A stretch of DNA of 64,000 bases, from contig NZ_CP100350.1 in the NCBI RefSeq assembly GCF_024204685.1, positions 1,838,501 through 1,902,500 of the forward strand. The letters are read 5' to 3'. A program made the position numbers and the translations under genes. Shown one piece after another: positions 16,889 to 26,911 of the stretch. The notes under the pieces were generated by a model. The model was not told the origin of the DNA. It was given only the letters and a program-made list of their open reading frames with translations, and did not search any database. Each line of letters starts with the position of its first letter. The stretch's first letter is position 1. Source of the DNA: Gilvimarinus sp. DA14 (lineage in GTDB: Bacteria; Pseudomonadota; Gammaproteobacteria; Pseudomonadales; Cellvibrionaceae).

Positions 16889-18517
16889 CTACTCTCCGGC
16901 TTTCCAACCCGAGGTAATCGGATAACGCCGATCGCGGCCAAAGCCGCGGGTAGTAATACGCGGGCCGATGGGGCTTTGGCGGCGTTTGTATTCGTTGACA
17001 TCCACCAGGCGTACCACCCGGCGCACATCATCGGCATTAAAACCCTCGCGGATAATCTGGTCGGCGCTGTAATCGCGCTCGACGTACAGTGCAAGAATCT
17101 CGTCCAGCACCTCGTAGGGCGGCAGTGAGTCCTCATCTTTTTGATCCGGCGCCAATTCGGCCGAAGGCGGGCGGGTAATCACACTTTCAGGGATAATCTC
17201 GCCATTGCGATTGCAGTGTCGTGCCAGCTCAAACACCAGCGTCTTGGGTACATCCTTAAGTGCATCGAAACCGCCGGCCATATCGCCGTATAGGGTTGAA
17301 TACCCCACGGCCAGCTCACTTTTGTTGCCCGTGGTTAAGACCAAATAGCCCTTTTTATTGGAGATTGCCATCAGCAACACACCGCGACAGCGCGCCTGTA
17401 GATTCTCTTCCGTGGTATCCACCTCGCGGCCGGCAAATTCTTCAGCCAAAGCGCCCATAAAAGCGTCATACATGGGCTCGATACTGATGGACTGATAGCG
17501 CACTCCCAAGGTTTCCGCCTGAGCAGCCGCATCGTTTTTACTGAGATCAGAGGTGTAGCGAAACGGCATCATTACCGCCTCTACCCGCTCGGCACCCAGG
17601 GCGTCCACCGCCAGAGCCAGGGTAAGCGCGGAGTCGATACCACCCGAGAGCCCCAGCACCACGCCGCGAAAACCGTTTTTGTTGACGTAATCGCGCAGCC
17701 CCAGCACCAGCGCCTGATACACCGCCTCCAAGCGCGAGGGCTGTGGCGCCAGCTCAGTCGCCGCCAGCGTGAGTGTATTGCCGTCACGCACCAGAGTGCT
17801 GCAGGCGATATCTTCGCGAAACAGCGGCGAGCGATGACAGAGTTTACCCTGCTGGTCTATCGCCATAGAGCCGCCATCGAAAACCAGCTCATCCTGCCCG
17901 CCCACTAAATTGGTATAAATAATGGGCATGCCTCCCTCAACTGCGCGCTGCGCCAGCAAAGCCTCGCGTTCGCCCGCTTTGCCCTGATGAAAAGGCGAGG
18001 CATTCAGATTGAGCATCAACCGGGCGCCGGCCTCGCGTGCCTGTAACATAGGCTCGCTGTGCCAGATATCCTCACAAATAGTCAGCGCCGTTGGCGTGCC
18101 GTTTAAATCGAACACGCAGTGGGTATCGCCGGGCACAAAATAACGCACCTCGTCGAAAACTTGGTAGTTGGGCAAATGCTGCTTGGCATACTCTGCCACC
18201 AGCTCGCCTCGGTGAATCACCCCGGCCATATTAAACACTCGGCCCGCCACCACTTTGGGATAACCGACCACCAGCGCCAGGGGTAAATTGGCCGACTGCA
18301 GCTCAGCGAGGGCACGATCGATACGCAGCTGCAAACTGGGGCGCAGCAGCAAATCCTCTGGTGGATAACCGGTTAAGGTCAACTCGGGGAAAACAATGGC
18401 ATCCACCGCCTGGCTTTGCATCGCCTTGTGGGCAACCTCAAGCACCTTTAGGGTGTTGCCGGGAATATCCCCTACCAGTAAATTAATCTGCGCCTTAGCG
18501 ATCACCAGATTGTCCAT
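16889..18517 (-). CDS. nadE: Glutamine-dependent NAD+ synthetase
   Basis: Last step of NAD synthesis: nicotinate adenine dinucleotide plus glutamine and ATP gives NAD+. The N-terminal nitrilase-type glutaminase domain shows the Glu in FPELTLTGYPPEDL, the Lys in YAKQHLPNY and the nucleophile in LTICEDIWH. The C-terminal synthetase domain carries the ATP loop GLSGGIDSALTLAL and the conserved TTGNKSELAVGYSTLYGDMAGG. I place the start at the ATG at 18517 (MDNLVIAKAQ), after GAG-rich bases; six residues upstream are possible but not family-like. Its terminator is split by the IS. Confidence 0.95.
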   Translation of the reverse strand: MDNLVIAKAQINLLVGDIPGNTLKVLEVAHKAMQSQAVDAIVFPELTLTGYPPEDLLLRPSLQLRIDRALAELQSANLPLALVVGYPKVVAGRVFNMAGVIHRGELVAEYAKQHLPNYQVFDEVRYFVPGDTHCVFDLNGTPTALTICEDIWHSEPMLQAREAGARLMLNLNASPFHQGKAGEREALLAQRAVEGGMPIIYTNLVGGQDELVFDGGSMAIDQQGKLCHRSPLFREDIACSTLVRDGNTLTLAATELAPQPSRLEAVYQALVLGLRDYVNKNGFRGVVLGLSGGIDSALTLALAVDALGAERVEAVMMPFRYTSDLSKNDAAAQAETLGVRYQSISIEPMYDAFMGALAEEFAGREVDTTEENLQARCRGVLLMAISNKKGYLVLTTGNKSELAVGYSTLYGDMAGGFDALKDVPKTLVFELARHCNRNGEIIPESVITRPPSAELAPDQKDEDSLPPYEVLDEILALYVERDYSADQIIREGFNADDVRRVVRLVDVNEYKRRQSPIGPRITTRGFGRDRRYPITSGWKAGE

Positions 18518-18631
18518 TACTCTACTCTCTACCACTTTAATAACAGCCGGTATTTTCCGCTAAAGCGCGCGATTAAGCAAAGCAGCGCTATGCTGTACAA
18601 TGCCTCAACCCCTGGGCGGCAAATAAAACCT

Positions 18632-20242
18632 ATGAGATCAAGACCGAATACATTAGAACAAGGTTACGACCCCTACCAGCTGCTACGCGTATACACCTAC
18701 TACCGCGTACTCTTAGGCTGCCTGCTCCTGCTGATATTTGAAAGCGACGTACTCACCAACCTGTTGGGCAGCGAACACGACACCTTATTTTTTTACAGCT
18801 GCTGGGGCTACACAGGCCTGAACGTGCTGCTACTTGTGGGACTTTGGCGCAACCGCCAGCCTCCCAGCTTGAAGCAGCGTTTTGTTGCCGTTGCTTTCGA
18901 TATTTGCGCGATCACCCTAATGATGTTTGCCAGCGGCGGCGCCACCAGCGGCCTGGGCTACTTAATGATCGTCTCGGTAGCCGCCGCGGGCATGCTACTG
19001 CCGGCACAACTGGCCATCTTTATGGCAGCTTTAGCCACCCTGGCGCTTATCGGCGAGAGCATTGCCCACCACGCCATCACCGGCATTGATACCAAATCAT
19101 TATTTGCCGCCGGCTCTTTGGGCGCGCTGATTTTTATCACCGCTTTTGCCTTTCAGTATGTGACGGGAAAAATTCGCCGCAGCACCGCCGAGCTGAAAGC
19201 CCAGGCAGAACACGTCGCTCACTTACAAAAACTGGCCCGCCTTATCGTCGAACGCATGCGCACCGGCATTATCGTGCTGAATAAACGCGATGAAATAGAG
19301 CTGGTCAATGACGCGGCGCAATCCTTCCTGGGAATAAACGCCCACCCAGAGCTAAACCTCACCCTCGACAAATTACCGGCAATCCAAGAGCCGCTCGAGC
19401 GCTGGCGCAAAACCCGCGACCCACAGCTGGGCAGCACAGTGGTTAATGCAGCAGCAGGCAGTGCCAGTGAACTAAAAATAAGCCTGGCCAACCTGGAGCT
19501 GGGTAAAGATGAGGATACGCTGGTTTTTATTGAGGACAACCGCGCTATTGCACAACAGGCGCAACAACTTAAACTGGCCTCCCTGGGGCGTTTAACCGCG
19601 AGCATTGCCCACGAGGTGCGCAACCCATTAAGCGCGATATCTCACGCCAGCCAGTTGCTGGGCGAGTCGCCAGACATCAACCCTGCTGACGCTCGGCTGC
19701 TGGAAATAATTGGCCATCAAACCCAACGCGTTAACCAAATTATCGAAAACATTTTGCAGGTTTCTCGTCGCAGCCCCGCCTCTCCCACAACCATCGAGCT
19801 CAACGAGTTTATGAATGAGTTTCTCGCTAACGATTGCGAGCACAACAGCTCCATTGCGCTGCGCTCAGACACTCCTGAAGTTTATGTGCAATTTGACCCC
19901 TCACAGCTACAACAGATACTCTCAAACCTGATCAGCAACGCGCTGCGCTACACCCGAGCAGACAGTCAAGGGCGCCCGGTAACTATTGAGCTGGGTATAG
20001 AGAGTCGGCGCGACACGCCATTTTTAAAAGTAATCGATAACGGGCCGGGGATCGCAGCGGAGAACCGGCGACATATTTTCGAGCCCTTTTTTACCACCGA
20101 AAGCAGCGGCTCTGGTTTGGGCCTGTTTATTTGCAAAGAACTCTGCGAAGCCAATCAGGCTTTTATTGATTACTTGTGCGACGAAGAGCAACCCAGCTGT
20201 TTTACCATTCAATTTGCCCACCCCGATAAGGTACAAAAATGA
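18632..20242 (+). CDS. pilS: Type IV pilus sensor histidine kinase PilS
   Basis: Inner-membrane sensor kinase controlling pilin expression with PilR. Six hydrophobic segments fill the first 180 residues, followed by a PAS-like linker (about 200-300), the phosphoacceptor box with IAHEVRNPLSAI (His near residue 326), and an ATPase domain with N box (LISNALRYT), DNGPGIA and GSGLGLFICKEL. I use the ATG at 18632 (MRSRPNTLEQGYDPY) because the family-like sequence starts there; another in-frame ATG lies at 18590. It overlaps pilR by 4 bases. Confidence 0.92.
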   Translation: MRSRPNTLEQGYDPYQLLRVYTYYRVLLGCLLLLIFESDVLTNLLGSEHDTLFFYSCWGYTGLNVLLLVGLWRNRQPPSLKQRFVAVAFDICAITLMMFASGGATSGLGYLMIVSVAAAGMLLPAQLAIFMAALATLALIGESIAHHAITGIDTKSLFAAGSLGALIFITAFAFQYVTGKIRRSTAELKAQAEHVAHLQKLARLIVERMRTGIIVLNKRDEIELVNDAAQSFLGINAHPELNLTLDKLPAIQEPLERWRKTRDPQLGSTVVNAAAGSASELKISLANLELGKDEDTLVFIEDNRAIAQQAQQLKLASLGRLTASIAHEVRNPLSAISHASQLLGESPDINPADARLLEIIGHQTQRVNQIIENILQVSRRSPASPTTIELNEFMNEFLANDCEHNSSIALRSDTPEVYVQFDPSQLQQILSNLISNALRYTRADSQGRPVTIELGIESRRDTPFLKVIDNGPGIAAENRRHIFEPFFTTESSGSGLGLFICKELCEANQAFIDYLCDEEQPSCFTIQFAHPDKVQK

Positions 20243-21618
20243 GCGACGCCATAACCGCCCTTGTCATTGATGATGAACCGGATATCCGCGAGCTGCTGGA
20301 AATTACCCTGGGGCGCATGCAAATTGAAACTTTTAGCGTAGATACCATTAGTGGTGCCAAAAAGCTGCTACAGGAAAGAGAATTTTCCATTTGCCTAACG
20401 GACATGAAACTGCCTGATGGCAACGGCCTGGAAATTGTCGAGCATATTCAACAGCATCAACCGCGCCTGCCGGTTGCGGTCATTACCGCCCACGGCAATA
20501 TCGATGTCGCCATCGATTCAATGAAAGCGGGGGCATTTGACTTTATCTCGAAACCGGTTGATTTAGGCACCTTGCGTAAGCTGGTCAATAGCGCGATACA
20601 AACCACACAAATCACCACAGAGCCGAGAGACGCCGGGCCGGCTATTACCGGCGAATCTCCGGTGATGCAAAAGCTTAATAACAGCATTCGCAAGCTCGCT
20701 CGTTCACAGGCGCCGGTTTATATCAGTGGCGAATCCGGTGCGGGTAAAGAGTTAGCCGCGCGCTCTATTCATCATTTGAGCCCCAGAGCCAACAACCCTT
20801 TCATCGCCGTTAACTGTGGCGCAATTCCGCGCGAGCTTTTAGAGAGTGAATTATTCGGCCATGTAAAAGGCAGCTTTACCGGCGCCCACCAGGACAAACC
20901 AGGTTTATTTAAAGCTGCCGAGGGCGGTACGCTGTTTTTTGATGAGGTGGCCGACCTGCCCTTAGATATGCAGGTAAAATTACTACGCGCGATTCAGGAA
21001 AAATCCGTACGCCCAGTCGGCGCTACCGGCGAAGTAAAAACCGATGTACGGATATTGTGCGCTACCCATAAAAACCTGGAGGACGAAGTCTCCCACGGCC
21101 GCTTCCGCCAAGACCTGTTCTATCGCCTCAATGTTATTCAACTAAATGTACCGGCGCTGCGCCATCGTCAGGAGGATATCCCACCTCTGGCCAGTCAACT
21201 GCTGCAAAAAATTGCTCAGGCGGCGGACATGCCCGCGCCAAAACTGTCGGCCGGAGCCATCAAAACTCTGCTTAACTATCCATTTCCCGGCAATGTGCGC
21301 GAGCTGGAAAACATTCTCGAACGCGCTTTTACCCTGTGCGACGAAGATATTATCGACGCGGAAGATTTACACTTACCCGAGTCAGCCCCTAAACCCGTAA
21401 GCGCTAACGTCTCTGGCGGCAGCGGCGCGCTGGATTATTATCAGCGCTGCCTGGAGCACAATTCTCTGGATGAATATCTGGAAGAAATCGAGCGGGAGAT
21501 TTTGTGTAATACGCTTGAATCCTGCCGCTGGAATAAAACCCAAACGGCGAAAAAGCTGGGTATTACTTTCCGTTCGCTGCGTTACCGGTTGCAAAAACTG
21601 GGGCTGGATAAAGAATAA
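20239..21618 (+). CDS. pilR: Sigma-54 response regulator PilR
   Basis: Activator of type IV pilin transcription. The receiver domain (1-120) has the phospho-Asp in CLTDMKLPDG and a Lys in FISKPVD. The central AAA+ domain (about 140-370) shows Walker A GESGAGKE, the sigma-54 contact loop GSFTGA (a common variant of GAFTGA in PilR) and LFFDEVADL as Walker B. The C-terminal Fis-type helix-turn-helix includes NKTQTAKKLGITFRSLRYRL. It lies next to a pilin cluster on the opposite strand. A hairpin follows at 21617-21638. Confidence 0.95.
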   Translation: MSDAITALVIDDEPDIRELLEITLGRMQIETFSVDTISGAKKLLQEREFSICLTDMKLPDGNGLEIVEHIQQHQPRLPVAVITAHGNIDVAIDSMKAGAFDFISKPVDLGTLRKLVNSAIQTTQITTEPRDAGPAITGESPVMQKLNNSIRKLARSQAPVYISGESGAGKELAARSIHHLSPRANNPFIAVNCGAIPRELLESELFGHVKGSFTGAHQDKPGLFKAAEGGTLFFDEVADLPLDMQVKLLRAIQEKSVRPVGATGEVKTDVRILCATHKNLEDEVSHGRFRQDLFYRLNVIQLNVPALRHRQEDIPPLASQLLQKIAQAADMPAPKLSAGAIKTLLNYPFPGNVRELENILERAFTLCDEDIIDAEDLHLPESAPKPVSANVSGGSGALDYYQRCLEHNSLDEYLEEIEREILCNTLESCRWNKTQTAKKLGITFRSLRYRLQKLGLDKE

Positions 21619-21638
21619 GGCCCGCTATCGCGGGCCTT
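21617..21638. terminator. Probable terminator between convergent pilR and pilE
   Basis: A perfect 9-bp stem, AAGGCCCGC-TATC-GCGGGCCTT, begins one base before the pilR stop is complete and is followed by a short weak T-rich stretch (ATTTA). It is 27 bases from the pilE stop on the other strand. The T tract is poor on both sides. Confidence 0.65.
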
Positions 21639-21664
21639 ATTTACGAGCAAGATTTCACTACAAA

Positions 21665-22060
21665 CTACCAACACCGCCCGTCATTATCTGGAGTGGCATC
21701 TTTCTGCCCCAGATTGTTCAGTGTCATACTGGTGCAATCTGAGTCTCCAGTTTGAGGCGCCTTGGCCGGAGTAGCAGTCGCGGTAAAGCCAGCGCCACCA
21801 TCCGTTACAGTAACTTCAATATTGTAAAACTCCTCTGCCGAGGTGGTAGTGCCCACCATCGGACAATCGGTAAACGTATTGTTTAAGGTATAGCAACGCT
21901 GCATTTGATGCGCCGCGTTGGTTAAGGATGCTTTTGCATCCGCGCGGTTGGACTTGCGGACGCTCTCCAGGTATGAAGGAATGGCAATGGCGGCAATAAT
22001 TCCCACAATCGCCACCACAATCATCACCTCAATTAACGTAAAGCCTTTTTGTTGTTTCAT
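21665..22060 (-). CDS. pilE: Type IV (minor) pilin PilE
   Basis: Pilin with the prepilin peptidase site at its start: MKQQKG/FTLIEVMIVVAIVGIIAAIAIP, where cleavage follows Gly6 and Glu5 of the mature protein is present. The soluble part has a Cys pair near the C terminus (SDCTS...GRCW), the usual disulfide loop. The start at 22060 has AGGA 6 bases upstream, which decides it over an upstream in-frame codon. Last gene of the pil operon, directly after pilY1. It resembles the PilE encoded at the end of the fimU-pilVWXY1Y2E operon of Pseudomonas. Confidence 0.88.
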   Translation of the reverse strand: MKQQKGFTLIEVMIVVAIVGIIAAIAIPSYLESVRKSNRADAKASLTNAAHQMQRCYTLNNTFTDCPMVGTTTSAEEFYNIEVTVTDGGAGFTATATPAKAPQTGDSDCTSMTLNNLGQKDATPDNDGRCW

Positions 22061-22074
22061 TGTTCTTCCTGCAA

Positions 22075-25000
22075 TTACTGAATTTGACGCCATGATTGGC
22101 GGCCCTGGACAATGCTAGGCTCCCCGGCGCAAATATAGTCCACGGTGCCATCACTATTTTGTTTAATAATCAACTGCCCGCCATCGGCACATATAGCCGA
22201 AGCACCTGGATCGGGATCCGGATCCGAGCCCGGACCAGGTGGTCCGCCACAATCAGGTCCCGTACATGGATCTTTTGGATCAGAAAGCTTAGAGAGAGTA
22301 TCGTCTTCGATCCCACAACCTGCGCTTTCACACTCCTGTCCCGGAGGTGGATATAATCCACCGACACCAGTCAGCCCCATAATCCAACTCTTACCACCAA
22401 AATCGCAAGGGCTATCAGTGGGCACTACCGTCGGGAAGATAAGACGATCAAAGGACAAAATTGGCTTATCGACGACCCGCTCTGCACTCACGGTATCGAA
22501 ATCCAAAACCCAGCCTGCATAACTGTCCCACTCAATCTCATTACCGTTGGGACCCTCCCCTTCATATACACTGCGAATGCCACCGCTTTCGCTGGTGATG
22601 TTTTTTGGGAAAAGGTCACCCGAAGAAACAGTTTCTCCAGTGTCAGCAATACCGTAAAAGCTCTGAACAGAGTCGTCGCTGAGATCGCCAATGGTTAAAT
22701 AACTCCCTGTACCAAAGTACACCATGGTCGCAACTCGCCCATCCTCGTGCTTCCGATAAGGATTTATGCCTAAAATTGGCGATGCCGTAATAGGCTGAGA
22801 ACCCCCTGCTTCAAACAGAGTGTACTCAACCGACAGATCCTGCAGGTCAAATTTATACATATTACCTTGCAGGTCACCGGCGTAAGCATAACGAGACAAG
22901 AAACTGCCACCAACAGCTATCGCAGGCTCACTCAAACCGTTATCACCAGCAATACCTGTATCAATATACTGAGGAGTAAAAGTGCCGTCTAAAGGGATCA
23001 CCACCAGTTGAGCCTTGCCACTTTGACTGTTGTAACCATTACCGCTAATTACAGCCCAGCTGCCATCGGGCATAGGAGCGATTATCGGCGTACCGGTAAT
23101 ATTGCCAATTTCAGGAGCATTGCTTTCTGTCAGCTCAAATAAAACATCATCAGAGCCAAAACTGGATGGATTGGAAACATCCAGTGCAAAAATACCTTTA
23201 GCGCCCGCACCCATTGTGCCGACTAGTATGGTTCTCCATCGACCACCGTAGAATGCATCGCCGATAAAAATCTGACCATCCACAGAGTACTTGTGAGGAT
23301 TTACCGAAGAGCCATAATTAGACGCCGTGCGCCGTCGCATTTGTTCATAGACGTTAGACGGTATATAGGCAAACCGCTCTGTCCCTGTTTCTGCATTGAA
23401 AGCATGCAACATTCCGTCATTAGCGCCAACAAAGACGGTTTTATCACTTTTACTTGCAACATAACTCTCATAGCTATCCGCGCCATTTGCCCCTGAAAAC
23501 GCAAAACCGAAATTTTGCGTACCCGAAAATTTGGGGTTGGAGTTAACAATATCGCCTAGCTTTTCTTCTGGATCTCGTTCCGCCATCCCAGCGACATCTT
23601 CCCCCCTGATCCACCTTACTCTCTGCTCCCCCAAGCCATCCAGACCGAGTGCAGGATCGGGATTTGGTGTTGCGCCACCAAGTAAACTCTTTTGTGTGTC
23701 TGAGAGGTTAGAAAAACTAAACTCTACGGTAGCGTTATCGGCACGAGTCCAAATATTTCGGCTTGATGCTGCAGGAAGACGATTGGCCGCTGACCAAATT
23801 TTACCAGACAAGCCTGAGCTACCTAAATTGGCAGCGATAAGGTCCCCAGTCCAATTGGTCGTATTAAAAGTGGCCTGATAGGCAACCGAATCCGTCCCCA
23901 AGCGGGTCGAGTTAGTCGCCACCGCAGTGGCAGAGCCCGCTCCCTCGGCGAATGCCTCTACCGCCTTGTACAAAGAGGCCTCAAGCTCACGCGGGTCGGT
24001 GGCGAAAAAGTAGGTAGGGTTATCAGAACCGCTTGGTGCGCTGACGTCGTCGCCATTTTCATCGACAGTATCAAAGCCACCCCACCGAGCGGCGTAATAT
24101 AGAGGTTGCTCGAGTGGTTTAGCTGAAGAGCTACCTATATCAAACTCTTGGGTGGTCGCATCCCAATACTGACTGTATCGGTTTTCACAACGCCCTTTAT
24201 AGCTGTCGCGACACTGACATTGATTTGAGCCGCTACTATCACAACTTAATGCGTTAGGGTCAGGGTGATTATAAGAGAACCAGTTAATACCCGAATGGAC
24301 ATGGAAACCGTCCATTGTGGTGCCACTAATTACATAACCAAAACCCATTCGGTTCGGCGTAGACTGAGCAACAACCTGAGTGGTGACCTTAACTTTGTCG
24401 CCGCTGAGCTCGTAGTCAATAACACCCCACATGTCCTGATCAAAGTCACCGCCCTGCTCGCTATCTTCCCAGTTGACATACAGCTTACCGCTATAGCGCG
24501 AGCCAGAGTGATCTTGTTCAATTATTTTAAAATCAACAATTGCGCAGTTAGCGTCTGGGTTAGTAGTGGTATTACGGCATGCCGGTTGAATACTCACAGT
24601 TTTACCTGAAGACCCAGGCACAGGCACATCGACACGCGGTACGGCAGGAGCCAGGGCCACCCCAAAAGTTTGGACAGTCTCTCGATCGTTTGCAATACCA
24701 TTCAATCTCGCATGATAGGCCATACCAGCGATTTGATAACTCCCCCCAAGTCTGGGTGCATCGGGGCAAGTCCCCTTAGCACCCGATAGATTTGAAACCG
24801 TTTTGGCAGTACAAAGCTGGTCTGTATTAGCCCCCGACTCGCCGACAAAGTAGGTTCCACCATGAATCCCCTCTGCCGAGCCCACGCCGTCCGTTAGCGA
24901 ACTTAGATTTTTACCTCCAGCGATATCACTGAAGCCCGCCAGTTGGTCCGAATCGTAAGAACTGGTTGAAGCATTGAACTGCAACACCGCCATAGGCGCG

Positions 25001-26346
25001 CAGTAGTTATCATTGTCGATCGGGTCTTGCCAGTTAACTGTGCCCAGGCCCGATATCCGACCACTATCATCTGTGGAAAAGTTCGGACTTTTGCCAGCTA
25101 AATAGCGCAAAGACTCTAAGTATATTTCCGACTGCGGATTACCCCAGTTCGAACACTTGCCGTCGCTAAAATAGGCCAGCTCCCAACGGCAGTTATCCGA
25201 GCTATTGTACTGTCCCGAACTAAAATCGTAACGAGAAATACGTAGAGCATCCAAAGTGCCTACAATACCCAACCCCCCTCCGGAGGGAGTCTTGAAGGTA
25301 CCATTTGCATTGACTTCATCGGCCATACTGCCGACATTACGACGCAGCACACCACCAGATTTATTAAGGGTATAGGAGCCAGTTATTAAGCCGAAATGAA
25401 TGGTGTCATCTTCACCATAACGCTGCAGTACACCTATGGGTTTTGGTCCATCAGAGTAGGCCTTACAGTTTTCGTTGTTGTCCAAGTCAATATGGTCTGA
25501 ATCACACACCTCTACCATTACTTCCAGGTCAGCCAACCTTGCATCAGTACTCGGGCTTGAGCTGTAGGCATGAATTCCCGAAATAGACGGTTCATTATCG
25601 TTACTACCGGTTCCCCATCGGCACTGCCAACCTTCGTTACTTGCCCAAAGGGAGTAATTACCACGAGCCACATGCATCATTGGAGGAGAGTTAACGTTTT
25701 GTGATTGCTGGTTGCGATTGGACGGGTTGGTGGAGTTACAAATTGTGATACCCGTAGCCGGCGTTCCAGTCTGACCTGCAGTGACTGAATAAGGCGTGAG
25801 CCGATTGATATCCGTGCCGTTGTAAAATTTCGCAAACGAGTGTGCATCCTGAGGAAGCATTGCACGCTCAAGGATGGTTAAGGTGCCGGTATCGCCATTG
25901 CTTGCGCGCTTACCACCATAAAGAATTTTTCGCACCGTATCCATACGGGTCATTGTTGCCCAGTTTAGGAAGTTACCACTCCAGTTTCCAGAGCAGTAAT
26001 GGTTACTGGAACGACCGGCGGGGCGAAAGACATTGCCATCGTGACGATAGCATTTATTACTATCAAAGTAGCCGTAGTATTCGTAGTCATTTTTATAAGT
26101 AGTATCCGCGTAGCCATCCCCATCCAAATCCGAATAGTCATCGTACGCTTTAAAGAACAACTGATGATCGTTAGACATATTCAGCATAACAATCGGCGTT
26201 ACCGGACGGGCCAAAAACAATGGTGACTGCGCCAAGTTAATCGCCTGAACACTGTGTACACTACCCAGTGTTAACACTGCTGTGACTGCGGCCGCGATCC
26301 AACGCATTGGCTGCTTGGTCGTTCTCATAAAATTTATTCTGTTCAT
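22075..26346 (-). CDS. pilY1: Type IV pilus tip adhesin / assembly factor PilY1
   Basis: A 1423-residue exported protein needed for pilus extension and surface sensing. A signal peptide ends near VHSVQA. Close to the start lies DLDGDGYAD (about 70-78), an EF-hand-like calcium loop. The C-terminal half is the PilY1 beta-propeller, recognisable by VFVGANDGMLHAFNAETG, the YSVDGQIFIGDAF stretch and YFGTGSYL. The end carries a Pro/Asp/Gly-rich linker (GPGSDPDPDPG) and several Cys. The start at 26346 has GGAG 8 bases upstream. Base composition looks lower in G+C than neighbouring housekeeping genes (judged by eye). Confidence 0.95.
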   Translation of the reverse strand: MNRINFMRTTKQPMRWIAAAVTAVLTLGSVHSVQAINLAQSPLFLARPVTPIVMLNMSNDHQLFFKAYDDYSDLDGDGYADTTYKNDYEYYGYFDSNKCYRHDGNVFRPAGRSSNHYCSGNWSGNFLNWATMTRMDTVRKILYGGKRASNGDTGTLTILERAMLPQDAHSFAKFYNGTDINRLTPYSVTAGQTGTPATGITICNSTNPSNRNQQSQNVNSPPMMHVARGNYSLWASNEGWQCRWGTGSNDNEPSISGIHAYSSSPSTDARLADLEVMVEVCDSDHIDLDNNENCKAYSDGPKPIGVLQRYGEDDTIHFGLITGSYTLNKSGGVLRRNVGSMADEVNANGTFKTPSGGGLGIVGTLDALRISRYDFSSGQYNSSDNCRWELAYFSDGKCSNWGNPQSEIYLESLRYLAGKSPNFSTDDSGRISGLGTVNWQDPIDNDNYCAPMAVLQFNASTSSYDSDQLAGFSDIAGGKNLSSLTDGVGSAEGIHGGTYFVGESGANTDQLCTAKTVSNLSGAKGTCPDAPRLGGSYQIAGMAYHARLNGIANDRETVQTFGVALAPAVPRVDVPVPGSSGKTVSIQPACRNTTTNPDANCAIVDFKIIEQDHSGSRYSGKLYVNWEDSEQGGDFDQDMWGVIDYELSGDKVKVTTQVVAQSTPNRMGFGYVISGTTMDGFHVHSGINWFSYNHPDPNALSCDSSGSNQCQCRDSYKGRCENRYSQYWDATTQEFDIGSSSAKPLEQPLYYAARWGGFDTVDENGDDVSAPSGSDNPTYFFATDPRELEASLYKAVEAFAEGAGSATAVATNSTRLGTDSVAYQATFNTTNWTGDLIAANLGSSGLSGKIWSAANRLPAASSRNIWTRADNATVEFSFSNLSDTQKSLLGGATPNPDPALGLDGLGEQRVRWIRGEDVAGMAERDPEEKLGDIVNSNPKFSGTQNFGFAFSGANGADSYESYVASKSDKTVFVGANDGMLHAFNAETGTERFAYIPSNVYEQMRRRTASNYGSSVNPHKYSVDGQIFIGDAFYGGRWRTILVGTMGAGAKGIFALDVSNPSSFGSDDVLFELTESNAPEIGNITGTPIIAPMPDGSWAVISGNGYNSQSGKAQLVVIPLDGTFTPQYIDTGIAGDNGLSEPAIAVGGSFLSRYAYAGDLQGNMYKFDLQDLSVEYTLFEAGGSQPITASPILGINPYRKHEDGRVATMVYFGTGSYLTIGDLSDDSVQSFYGIADTGETVSSGDLFPKNITSESGGIRSVYEGEGPNGNEIEWDSYAGWVLDFDTVSAERVVDKPILSFDRLIFPTVVPTDSPCDFGGKSWIMGLTGVGGLYPPPGQECESAGCGIEDDTLSKLSDPKDPCTGPDCGGPPGPGSDPDPDPGASAICADGGQLIIKQNSDGTVDYICAGEPSIVQGRQSWRQIQ

Positions 26347-26382
26347 CGTCTAAACTCCGTGTTGCTTGCGCAAACAGATGGC

Positions 26383-26901
26383 TTAATTTCGGTAAGTGGA
26401 TTGCAAAATAACATTGGCGTCGGTAGAGCCGCCGGTAGAGCGCGAAGTCACTCGGTAGCGCACTTCCATGCCGCGATTGAGCATACTCGCCAGGTCCACC
26501 GGATTACCGTCAACACCGCTTGAATAGAACTTTACTTCTTCGACTAAGTAGGCCGGCCGCTCTCTCACATGATCGATATCTTCTGAATAACTTGCCGCCA
26601 AAGCTGACCAGTTGTTATCAAAGTCTTGCCAAAAAACGGTGCTAGACTGATCCAGCGACTCTTCAAATCCCACTGCTGTACCAATGGGCGGCTCCGGCAC
26701 TTCTAGTTGAAATTCAGCCTCACGAAGGGCCGCCTCGGAAGCCTGAAAAGCCAATTGACGATCGCGCATATTACCGGCCATTTGTTCCTGCAAACCGCTA
26801 CCGCGAATCGCTGACAAACCTAAAATGGTAATGACAAGCACCATAATCAGCCCCACGATTAGCGTGGCGCCCGTTTGCTTATGCTCTATCTGGCGATTCA
26901 T
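26383..26901 (-). CDS. pilX: Minor pilin assembly protein PilX
   Basis: A 172-residue PilX-type pseudopilin. N terminus: a short polar leader, then TGATLIVGLIMVLVITILGLSA. The PilX family often lacks the classical FTLIE, and here too the usual Glu5 is replaced, while Gly at the cleavage position is kept. It continues QMAGNMRDRQLAFQASEAAL, a strong PilX signature. AAGGAG lies 6 bases before ATG. Ten bases separate it from pilW. It primes pilus assembly together with PilV, PilW and PilY1. Confidence 0.9.
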   Translation of the reverse strand: MNRQIEHKQTGATLIVGLIMVLVITILGLSAIRGSGLQEQMAGNMRDRQLAFQASEAALREAEFQLEVPEPPIGTAVGFEESLDQSSTVFWQDFDNNWSALAASYSEDIDHVRERPAYLVEEVKFYSSGVDGNPVDLASMLNRGMEVRYRVTSRSTGGSTDANVILQSTYRN

Positions 26902-26911
26902 AAAAATCTCC